64,000 bases of DNA. Source: Rhyacophila brunnea (Eukaryota; Arthropoda; Insecta; Trichoptera; Rhyacophilidae). Of this stretch, positions 13,080 through 23,300 are shown piece by piece. Where the stretch lies: positions 1,116,001-1,180,000 of the forward strand of contig JAGYXB010001862.1 in assembly GCA_022495005.1 (NCBI GenBank). The letters run 5' to 3'. The position numbers and the translations under genes are program-made. Each line of letters opens with the position of its first letter. Position 1 is the stretch's first letter. Below the pieces are notes generated by a model, which was not told where the DNA came from, made no database searches, and worked only from the letters and a program-made list of their open reading frames with translations.

Positions 13080-13664
13080 CAGTGGCGAAGGGTAGAGGTA
13101 GGCTGTTAAGAACCGACATATATAGGGCACACTAAACTTTGTCAGTCAAACGTAGGTACAATGTGTAGATTCTGTTAAGGTTAGTTTTTTTTAATTCAAT
13201 TTTAAACCCTGCCTAATCCATGCCATAGTAGATAATAGTTAAAAATTATTCGTTTATCAATAAAATATTTAAAATTATGCCATGAAACCTTACTTCATTT
13301 TAGATATTTTATAGATAAAAGAATATTTTTTATCGATTATGATTTGGTTTAGGCAGGGCACAATGATTTTGAAAACACTAACCAAGGCCATCTGTAGGTA
13401 ACAGGTACCTACCTATGTATTCTTAATTCAACGAAAACAAATAAGCATGACTGAAAAAGTGTGTGGGTGGGGCGCTATTTTTGCCGGGTCACCCATAGCA
13501 AACTATGGTTTGGTTTAGGCAGGGTTTAATTTAATAACCAGCACGATTTGCAAATTGTACCTATTCTTAGTACCTACCTAATAAATAAATAGGTATGACT
13601 GACAAAGTTTGGTGTGCATTATTTATGTCGAATTTTAACAGCCTACCTCCACCCCTCGCCATTG
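13080..13664. mobile_element. hAT-like MITE, 583-bp family copy 1
   Basis: Ends CAGTGGCGAAGGGTAGAGGT and ..CCACCCCTCGCCATTG form the family's ~30-bp terminal repeats. Perfect 8-bp target duplications GTATTTGG sit at 13072-13079 and 13665-13672. The interior carries the family landmarks TTTTATAGATA and GGTTTAGGCAGGG. There is no transposase. The element is 585 bp. Confidence 0.93.
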
Positions 13665-13672
13665 GTATTTGG

Positions 13673-14747
13673 GGATGTTGAAATCTAAAATGAATTAAAA
13701 CAACATAGGGTAGTTTCGTAGAAACGAGGATAAGGTATAAGTTTCTACCTAACTTATTTTATATGTTTTGTTTATTTTAAGCAAAATTTAATTTTCCCAA
13801 ATAGATATGTAACCGTGGGTATCTAATATCTACCTATTTATGCTAAATAGATATATTCATCTACTTTTCTACTAGGTCGTAGGTATTCAAAATAACTATA
13901 AAAAACAATTGGAAGGCACCGCCATCTTTAGATTAATAAAGCCTGAGCATAACTTTTTGCACAACCAACGAGTGGTCCACTTTTCAGCTGTCAAATTCAG
14001 ATCCCAGATTGCTTGACATATTGATTCGCCCTTTCTCGATTCAAATTGAATTGTAAAAAAATTCTCAAATCAAATATATTAACTATCAGTGTTATTTCTA
14101 AATAATATACATTCCTGTTATTCATCAGTTGTCAAAGTCAGACTAGTCCTTCACACAAAAACGGTGGTAAAATCGACTTCCAAAAAATATGTAGCATTGA
14201 TCTATGCATTACATTTGTAGAAGGTGTGTTAATGCTAGTGTATTATTTATCATGTAACTCATCTATCCAAATTAATTCCCTGTGTGAACACGATAGACGC
14301 GTCAGTATGAGCACTCTATAGAACACTGACAGGTTATCCATAGACAACGACGGGAGGAGCGAAAGAAGTAGGACCAATCGTTGTGAATGTATCGGCTTTC
14401 TACTTGAGTAGGGAATGAGTAAGGACTTCATAGGTAGGTACCTACTTCTATCTCGTTTACCAAGATGTGTGTACATGTTATGGAGTAGTGAATAGTATAA
14501 TGAGTGCCTAGCGACATTTAGTACCGAAGTACCTACGAAACATGCAGTATACTTAATACTTCATAAGTAGGTACCTAGATACTTCTGTAGTTTACAGATC
14601 ATTTAAAATATTAATTTATTTATTTTGTATTCAAAGATATAGGTAAGTACCTATCCTGTTCTATTTATAAGTAGGTATTAGGGTCCGTTGAAAGCTTTCT
14701 TATTGTTATTAAGCTTTTAATGATTATCGATAAATACCCACCTAGGT
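13673..14747. other. Intergenic, AT-rich
   Basis: No gene seen. The minus-strand open frame at 14243-14476 has no domain or splice context. Confidence 0.6.
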
Positions 14748-14755
14748 ACAGGTAC

Positions 14756-15326
14756 CAGTGGCGAAGGGTGGGGGTAGGCTGTTAAGATACGACATAGGTA
14801 CCTAAATAGTGCACACTAAACTTTTTCAGTGATACGTATTTGTTGTCATTGAATTAAGACTACACTTATTTACTGATGGCGTTCGTAAGTTTTTAAAATT
14901 TAATTAAACCCCGCGAAACCAAGCCATAATAGATAAAGGTCAAAAAATATTCATCTAGGTACCTACCTATAAAATATCTTAAATTATGTCATTAAATCAT
15001 ATCTAATTTTGAATATTTTATAGATAGAATAATATTTTTATTTATTATGGCTTGGTTTTGGCAGGGATTATGTAATGTATTTTAAAAAACTAACCAGCAA
15101 AATGCGTATCTAATATGTATTCTTACCTAATTCAAAGAAAGCAAACAAGTGTGAATGAAAAAATGTGCACTATTATGGTTTGGTTTAGGCAGGGTTTAAC
15201 TGATTTTTAAAAACTAATCAACACCATCTACATTCAATAAAAACAACTAAGTAGGTATGACTGAGATAGTTTTATGTGCACTATTTATGTCGGATCTTAA
15301 CAGCCTACCTCCACCTCTGGCGACTG
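14756..15326. mobile_element. hAT-like MITE, 583-bp family copy 2
   Basis: It starts CAGTGGCGAAGGGTGGGGGT and ends ..CCACCTCTGGCGACTG. Flanking 8-mers ACAGGTAC (14748-14755) and CCAGGCAC (15327-15334) match at 6 of 8, so the duplication has decayed. At 571 bp it is older or more diverged than copies 3 and 4. Confidence 0.88.
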
Positions 15327-15334
15327 CCAGGCAC

Positions 15335-16230
15335 CTACCCAGTTTGATAAGTTCGAGAGAACTTAGATAGGTAATATTGTTGTTTTATTATTAGGTACTT
15401 ACTTAATTATTATTTAGGTTGGTACTTCATTGTTTCGAATATAGGTATTTACCTATACTGAAATAGGGTAATTAAGAACCTACCTACATATTTATCTGCT
15501 TCCACTTTTTAGATGCAAAGCTCGTGACAAAACAATGTCATGAAAATAAATTTGGAATTTTTCTATTAGACGTCAAAAATGTTTACCCATTTGAGAAAAT
15601 AAATGCACCGTATGGTTGGTGCAGTTGCTTTGAAAAAAAGCTCTCGCTGGTTGAAATCTATTTTTGTAAAATTAGTCAATTTCACGCTCAAATTTAAATG
15701 TTTATTTATCTACCAGAAACAGAGATTTGTGATTTAGTGCACGAACACTCGGTATTTATTTAAAACGTGTGAGATTTTTTTTATATTGTTCTTGTTTATA
15801 TCACCATATAAGTTGGAATCTACATCAGTACCCAGGCAACCCATCTAGGTAGGAATATGTTCCATACATCGGTATTGGTGGTAGGTACCTACCCACCTTC
15901 CAACAAGTGTATATTACCTAATTAAATACCTGCATACCTACTTAGGTAAATCTATTTTTTAATACTTAGGTACCTACATATCTATAACTATACAAGTAGG
16001 TAGAGGTACCTACCTATTTATTCACCCATTATTTTTTGTTGCCATTTTCTATAAGTAGGTAGTTAGGTATGTACTTACCAATTACCATTGAACATTGACC
16101 CATATGAAATAAAACAATAATTTTATTATTTATCTTGTCGTTCTTTCGTTTACTTATTAAATGATTTTATTCGTGAGGGAAGTGCTTTTCTTTTCGAAAA
16201 TAAAGTGCTCTATGTCATAATATTGAGCAC
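15335..16230. other. Intergenic, AT-rich
   Basis: No gene or transposon recognised. It is rich in GGTACCTACC words up to about 16080 and changes to unique sequence toward the spalt promoter. Confidence 0.6.
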
Positions 16231-16287
16231 CTCTAAATTTGGCAGCCGAGAGTTCATTATACGAACGAAAGAAAGCTCTCAGACGTG

Positions 16288-16309
16288 AATTTATCGCGGG
16301 CGATAAATT
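16288..16309. promoter_or_regulatory. Perfect palindrome upstream of spalt promoter
   Basis: AATTTATCGC, two bases, then GCGATAAATT form a perfect 10-bp inverted repeat about 300 bp upstream of the predicted start site. It contains two GATAA cores in opposite orientation. The symmetry suggests a dimeric-factor or paired GATA-type site; the factor is unknown. Confidence 0.45.
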
Positions 16310-16399
16310 TGAAATCGGAACGTCGGGCGGGCGGTGCGCGCGCACGCTACTTAGGTACTCCACGGCAATATGAAAAGATGAAAAGTGGGCACAAATTTA

Positions 16400-16560
16400 T
16401 TATTAATGCACCGGCGGTTATGAAAATGTAAATATGCCCCGCCCCGGATATGGAAAGAGGCGGGCCGTTATGATTGGCGGGCGAGTGGAACGGACAATGT
16501 TTGTGATTTATGATTGGCCGAGGCTCCGCCCGCTGTCATAACCATCGTTTTCCGGGGCGG
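16400..16560 (+). promoter_or_regulatory. spalt proximal promoter (CCAAT and GC boxes)
   Basis: This GC-rich block contains two inverted CCAAT boxes in the same context, TTATGATTGGCGGGCG (about 16468-16483) and TTATGATTGGCCGAGG (about 16508-16523), plus GC-box-like CCCCGCCCCGG and CTCCGCCCGC. It lies 50-200 bp upstream of the predicted start and has no TATA box. Confidence 0.55.
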
Positions 16561-16605
16561 GAGGGGTGCCCCGCGGGGCTCGGGGGCGGCTGCGCGGGAA
16601 GGCAC

Positions 16606-16642
16606 TCAGTCGCGGTGCGGACGGCGAGCGGTTCGGGTCGTG
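16606..16642 (+). promoter_or_regulatory. Inr plus DPE-like core promoter of spalt
   Basis: TCAGTC at 16606-16611 matches the arthropod initiator, which puts A+1 at 16608. GGTCGTG at 16636-16642 matches the downstream promoter element core RGWCGTG but begins at +29, one base beyond the usual strict spacing. No TATA box lies 25-35 bp upstream. This fits the TATA-less, DPE-driven class common in insect developmental genes. A 5' UTR of about 630 nt would result. Confidence 0.5.
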
Positions 16643-17070
16643 CCGAGTGATTATTACAAACGCCACCCTCGCGCCGGTCGGTCGTGTGCCGACACATCAT
16701 CGCGCATTTTCCTATCAAAACAAAAATAAATAGTCTCGACGCTAAAACAATCCTAAAATCAGTGACACAACCACGCGGACAATAATAATATAAACATAGC
16801 ACCGGAAAATTATACGACATAAAAGTCAGTGCGTGAAATAAGAGATATCAACAACCTCTACAGACGTCTCAGTTCGTAACTTTTCGTGCGTAAAAAATAC
16901 TTTGGTAAACAATATCAAAGAAAAACTAGATTTTTTTATAGAATTTTCTACGATATATTTTCGATTTTCTTTTATGAATCGAATTGAAAAAATTGTTCGA
17001 TTTATTTTGTTTTGTGACATTTGACGGTTGTATCTGCCTAATTCGAATTCGCCTGCGTAAAATCGATATA

Positions 17071-17148
17071 ATGATTTCAGCTGTAATGTTGCGACTCGCG
17101 ACAGCCAAGAATGGAAAATGTTTTGTGAACTTGAGCCTGCGGCGTTGA
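17071..17148 (+). CDS. Upstream ORF 1 in spalt 5' leader (25 aa)
   Basis: A 25-codon frame, ATG at 17071 and TGA at 17146-17148, lies in the predicted 5' leader 92 bases before the main start at 17240. Its stop overlaps the ATG of a second tiny ORF (TGATG). The peptide has no recognisable features. If translated, it would reduce initiation at the spalt start; that is inference. Confidence 0.4.
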   Translation: MISAVMLRLATAKNGKCFVNLSLRR

Positions 17149-17177
17149 TGGATCAGTGCAGCATCGTTGACTTTTAA
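17148..17177 (+). CDS. Upstream ORF 2 in spalt 5' leader (9 aa)
   Basis: A 9-codon frame starts at the ATG overlapping the stop of the preceding uORF and ends TAA at 17175-17177. It could support termination-reinitiation before the main start. No further evidence. Confidence 0.3.
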   Translation: MDQCSIVDF

Positions 17178-17239
17178 GCAAGTGCAATAACAAATCTTTT
17201 TGAATGAGAGAATACTTGGATATTCCAGTTGGTGTCAAA

Positions 17240-17315
17240 ATGATACAATTCGGTACAATAAAGTATGGAATACAGTTCAGAGCGAGCAATAAAGACAAAA
17301 GTAAACATCACAGAG
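17240..17315 (+). CDS. sal: spalt coding exon 1
   Basis: 25 codons plus one base, donor GAG|GTAAGC. The peptide begins [14 protein letters not shown], which resembles the N-terminus I recall for fly Spalt. Phase 1 joins exactly to the phase of exon 2, giving R-G-E-S-S-G-S. The assignment rests on that phase match and peptide, not on transcript data. Confidence 0.75.
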
Positions 17316-20300
17316 GTAAGCTAATAAGAAATTTCAAAAATTAATTTAGCAAAGTGAAAATATTCTGTAAGACGTCACGATCGAGTTTATGGTTAGTTAT
17401 AGAATCAATTTTATATCCGGTTGCACTTAGGTACATTATGAATCCATAAATCGAACGTTATGTACTCAAAACTGAAACAGGAATCTATCAAATGCATAGG
17501 TGACATTTTTTCTTACCTATCCAATAGCAATATTTTTTTGTGTTCATTTGTACCTACCTACCTACAATTTTTTTTTCAGATTGTGCATTTAGTTATTAAA
17601 ACATATGGTGATACTCATCAAACGTGAAGGTGATGTCTATTTTTAAAATATCTTAGAGTCGCTTAGAGAAGACAAGATTGATATCTAAGTATCTATTTTT
17701 ATTTTTTACACGAGTGTGATATTCGTTTGGTGGACAATCCAAGCATGTTTTATTGTAACTAATTGAAACCAATACCTAATAATTAATAACATATTATTAT
17801 ATTCTTATGGTGTAAATAAAATTTTGCAGTTATAAATTAGTGAAAAATTACCTAAAATCAGTTTTCAAAATATACTTTTACTTAGTTACCTACTTATTAG
17901 ACGAATAGAAAATTAGATGAATATCTGAGTAAGATATCCACATATGTAGGTACCTAATTAAAATTATATAAATATATTTACAAGTAGGTAGGTACTTAAG
18001 TAGTAATTTATATTCAAGAATTTCGACTAGAAATAAGTGGGACATACCTACGCTTCTCGCTATAAAGATATTGCTTTAATTTCCAAAAATATGATTAAGT
18101 ATGAGAAAATTTAAGTGGGTAGGTAACGCCTATTTATTATTTTCACCAAAAAGTGAAGCACACAAGCCTACATTATATACCTAAATATGTTATAAATAGT
18201 TTTCTTGAAGCTTTAATTAGGAATTCAGTGTAGACTAGATACCTAGGTACCTATCAGCTTAAATTTAATTAGGCACATGTATAATAATATGTTCCTATCT
18301 ATATTTAGAAGTGTTGAAGACTGCCAGTTGGACGGAAGTAAACGATTAAGTGTAACAAACTGAAATAATAATGATACTCATTTAGACAGTGATTAATGTG
18401 TTATACCTAATAAATTAACACCCGCGCGACAATTTGTTTTGTCATATTCTGTTTAACTAAAAAATCAGAATAAACGGAATACCTAACTATGTTACTATTT
18501 TCTTATAAATTAATCTTTTATAAATAGGTACAAATATTGTGTACGATTTTTGATAGATAAAATAGTAGGTAGTATTTCAAGGAGGCGCTGGAGTATAACT
18601 TTGTAGGAAATTTTCATTATTGTTGGGTGGAATAATAAAAAAAATCTACGTACCTAGGTAGGTACCTATTAGTTATTAATATCAGGAAATTCTCGTAGGT
18701 GCCTTTTGAAATATTTTAAGCAGTCAAGTTAAACGTTAAATACCTACCTAATCGCTTACTTCAAACTGGTAGACGCGTCATAGGTATCTAGGTACCTTTC
18801 TAAGTCTAAAACACACCCAGCTTGGGTTAGCGTTAGGAATAAAATGTAACATAATAAGGTTTAAAGGTACAAATTATAGACCTAATAATTTATTGGTAGG
18901 TATTAGGTGTTAGACTCATCTTACAGAAAACAAAAAAAAATACAGTGTAGGTATGTGGATAGGTGCGTAGGTACAAAAATATTATTCATTCTGCTCACCT
19001 ATGAATTTATTAATACAATATTTTCGATGCCACCTAAACGTCTGCATTATTTTCCATTTTTTGAATGTTTAATTTCATAAAAAGTTAATCAGTCACAAAA
19101 CAATAGGTTATGAATATTTATTTTACTATTAGCAATCTCAATAATTGTGCGAGTGTTTTCCTTAACAACTCTAAAATATACTTTTATGAGTTTAGTACTT
19201 ACTTATATTTCAGTGTCTAAACTCTATTTTTTCATCACAACTGTTTTTCCCTTAGCATTTTTTTTAAATTATAAATACCTACCAACTTTTACCTAATAGT
19301 ACTTATCTATAATAAAAGCTATAATAGTAGTTACGTAGATGGTAGATAGCAGTGGCGAAGGGTGGAGGTAGGCTGTTAAGATCCGCCATAAATAGTGTAC
19401 ATTAAACTTTTTCAGACTTACATATTTGTTTTCATTGAAATAAGACTACAATTTACAGAAAGTGTTGGTTAGTTTTTAAAATTCATTCAAACCCTGAGAA
19501 ACCAAGCCATAATAGATAATAGTCAAACAATACATGTCTATCTATAAAATATCTAAAATTATGCAATTAAATCATACATAACTTTGAATATTTTATAGAT
19601 AGAATAATATTTTTTATTTATTATAGTTTGATTTAGGCAGGGCTTAATGAAATAAAAAAATGAACCAACAATATGTGTAATATGTATTTTTAATCCAACG
19701 AAAACAAATAACTATGAATGAAAAAGTGTGCACAATTTTGTCGTATCGCCCAAATTAGACCAAAACTATTATGGTTTCATTTAGGCAGAGTTTAATTGAT
19801 TTTTAAAAACTAAAAAACACCATCTGTAAATTGTAGTCTTAGTTCAATAAAAACAAATACATATGACTAACAAAGTTCAGTGTGCACTATTTATAGCGAA
19901 TCTTAACAGCCTACCTCCACCCTTCGCCACTGGTAGATAGTAACACTGATATTGCTTTTTAAGTAGGTAGGTATGTATGTAAGTAAGTATATCTATTCAA
20001 TAACCGATTATATTTGCAAACGCAAATGAGCCCGTTTTCGAAATTTGGTACCTATGTAGGTATATTGAAGGGCCACAAGATCGGCTGAAGATGTCAAAGG
20101 ATTATGTGTATGTGTGTCCATAATATTAAATCGTCACTGTGCACAACCATACCTATAGGTAGGTATTATACTATAGATACTTTATTATAAGTACATGTGT
20201 GTAGATAGATACCTACTATTGGGGAGAAATATTGGGATTATTGCACGCCCACGATGGCTGAGTGGCTTACTCGTCAGATTATAATGTCGTGGGTCCCCGG

Positions 20301-23300
20301 TTTGAGTCTTGGGTCTGGCAGTTACACATAGGTATTTTTTCCATTTGTGTTTGGAGTATGGACCTAATACGTGTACCGAGTGGCTAATATCCATAAGCTG
20401 TGTTAATTAAATCTATATAGACACATTAAAAAACAGTGCATCAGAATTTGGTAGGTATGTAGGTACATAAACTAAGTAACTACTACCTATGTAACCATTT
20501 ATCTTACAATAGGAATAAATAATATGTACCTACCTACCAGTGGCGAAGGGTGGAGGTAGGCTGTTAAGATTCGCTATAAATAGTGCACACTAAACTTTGT
20601 TGATCATATGTATTTGTTTTTATTGAACTAAGACTACAATTTAAAGATGGTGTTAGTTAGTTTTTAAAAATCAATTAAGCCCTGCCTAAACGAAAACATG
20701 ATAGTTTTGGTCTAATTTGGGCGATAAAACAAAATTGTGCACACTTTTTCATTCATAGTTATTTGTTTTCGTTGGATTAAAAATACATATTACGCATATT
20801 TTTGGTTCATTTTTTTATTTCATTAAGCCCTGCCTCAACCAAACTATAATGAATAAAAAATATTATTCTATCTATAAAATATTCAAAGTTATGTATGATT
20901 TAATTGCATAATTTTAGATATTTTATAGATAGACATGTATTTTTTGACTATTATCTATTATGGCTTGGTTTCTCAGGGTTTAATTGAATTTTAAAAACTA
21001 ACCAACACTTTCTGTAAATTGTAGTCTAATATCAATGAAAACAAATATGTATGTCTAAAAAAGTTTAATGTGCACTATTTATGGCGGATCTTAACAGCCT
21101 ACCTCCACCCTTCGCCACTGCTACCTACTAGTAGTAGTACTAAGTGAGTCCTAGATATATACGCATCTACCTAACAATAATTAATTAAATTATAGGTATA
21201 CATTACTTTCTTTCCCCTATAATAATATCTCGTAAATGTAAATAGGTACCTAGGTAATGCACTATAACAATTCCAATTAGTGACCTCTTCGGCTACTGTT
21301 TCATAATATTTAAATTACTTAGTTTGTATTTTTATTCATCTCTAGACCTACCTACATTAGAAGTAAAACATACGATGTCCGTTTTTTTCGAAAATGAGTT
21401 ATGAATGCAGTCTTCTTAACTTGTCTTAACTACATTAATAGTAAACAAATGGATGCCCTGCAAATTTACAATAAAGAACGAATAATTAAAGTATTTTTGT
21501 ATAAGTACCTATTATAAATTGGATGTCCATACCATACCTACCTAAAACCCTAAAAATATGTTGACGAAATAGTTTCTGATATTATTTTACTTAAACTTTA
21601 TTTTCACCTGAACCATGTATAAAATGTGACACCAGTGGGTCTATTCTATACTTATCGAACACTAAATTGATAAATAGTACCAAACTTAGGGTAGGTTTGT
21701 ATCAAAATATTAGCACTTATTGTAACAATTACACGAAGCCGGTTTTTATTGTTGCAATAAGTGCGATATTTTAACAGCAGCAAGATAGGTGCTGTTAAAA
21801 TATAGCACTTCTTGCAACAATAAAAACCGGCTTCGTGTAATTGTTACAATAAGTGCTAATATTTTGATACAAACCTACCCTAAGTTTGATAATATTTTTC
21901 ACTTTATCACTTTAGCGGTCGATAAGCATAGAATAGACCCACTGGACCTATTATATATCTACCTAGGTACATACTAATTACTAAGACAGTAGGGACCTAC
22001 ATGTTCATAGTTCTTTACCATATCAGCTATACCTACCGAAAAAATATCAGTTAGCGCCGTGTGGTTTTTGGTGAGATGGTTATTTACATGTTTCTCAATT
22101 CTTGAAATCACACTAGGTAAAATTACTTGCCTTTACTTGCAACATAATACCTATTATCTTTTTGAAAGTATTTTTGAACCCAGTTTCCAAACTATATCTA
22201 TATTTATTATTTATGTACCTACTTATGCACCTAAATACTTTTAGAAAACTATTGTTAGGTATATCGTCAGAGATGACCAATGTATTCATTGGAGGTTACA
22301 AACTGGTGCAACTATAGAATAGATCAGGTAAAACGATGGAATCTATCATTGTGACCATGACAATATTAAAGATTATTAAACAGTCTGTGCTACTCTAGGA
22401 CAACGGCACCACAAGGTACTAAAATTTGATGATTATACGGAAATCTTAAGTATTCACCATATTTGTGTATACATTCTACAAGCTCCCTTTATCCAATAGG
22501 CCAAGTAGATAGTCTCTGGAGCCTACAAAACTGTTTAGGCGTAGGTAGATATTATGTACAATGTTTTCCATGAAAAAAAAATAATAAAAAATTAATAATA
22601 TAAAAATACCTACTCATGCAAAGAAAAACTGCAACTTTAAAATAATTACATACTTACCTATTTCAATGGCGAACGTAGGTAGGGTTTTTGACACTGAGGC
22701 ACATTTATTTCACGAGAAAACGACTTGACGCTCGAGAGCCGTTCGTTTTTCGCGACGGTTTAGTATTACACATCGGTCGGTATTCACTCTACCATACATA
22801 AAAAAGCTTCACTTTAAAATTGCCTGGAGCCCACCAATATTTTAAAACAGCCCTAGATATATAGATAAATTTTATAGGTGAGTACCTAAATGATTAGACA
22901 TAAGTAAATAAGTAGATGGCTATAATTAAATAGGTATATAATAATTTATTGGGCACTTAATATTTAGCAGAAGGTACCTAATTGTAATTTATTGCTTTAA
23001 ACTCATATTCAAAACACTTTACAATCATTTTCATCACTTGCTTCTCACCTTGGTATGTACCTATCCATGCATGGGTACATATAATTGTAGTACCTAAAAC
23101 TCAACTATAAACGTGGCCACATACAAATATTTAGGACAAATCTACGTTTTACATGGGTACCTATTATACATGTAGACATGTAGAGTATCTATAGGTATCT
23201 ACTTTCGCGGAAAAAAATATGTTTTCTCTGAGGTAATAGATAATTGAAAAATACTTACTAGGCATAAGTAATTAAGTTAATATGTACCCTATTATTAAAA

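Noticed and set aside
16514..16820. Open frames at the spalt promoter on both strands
   Set aside because: GC-rich promoter DNA. The peptides have no family resemblance, and the initiator, CCAAT and GC boxes explain the composition.
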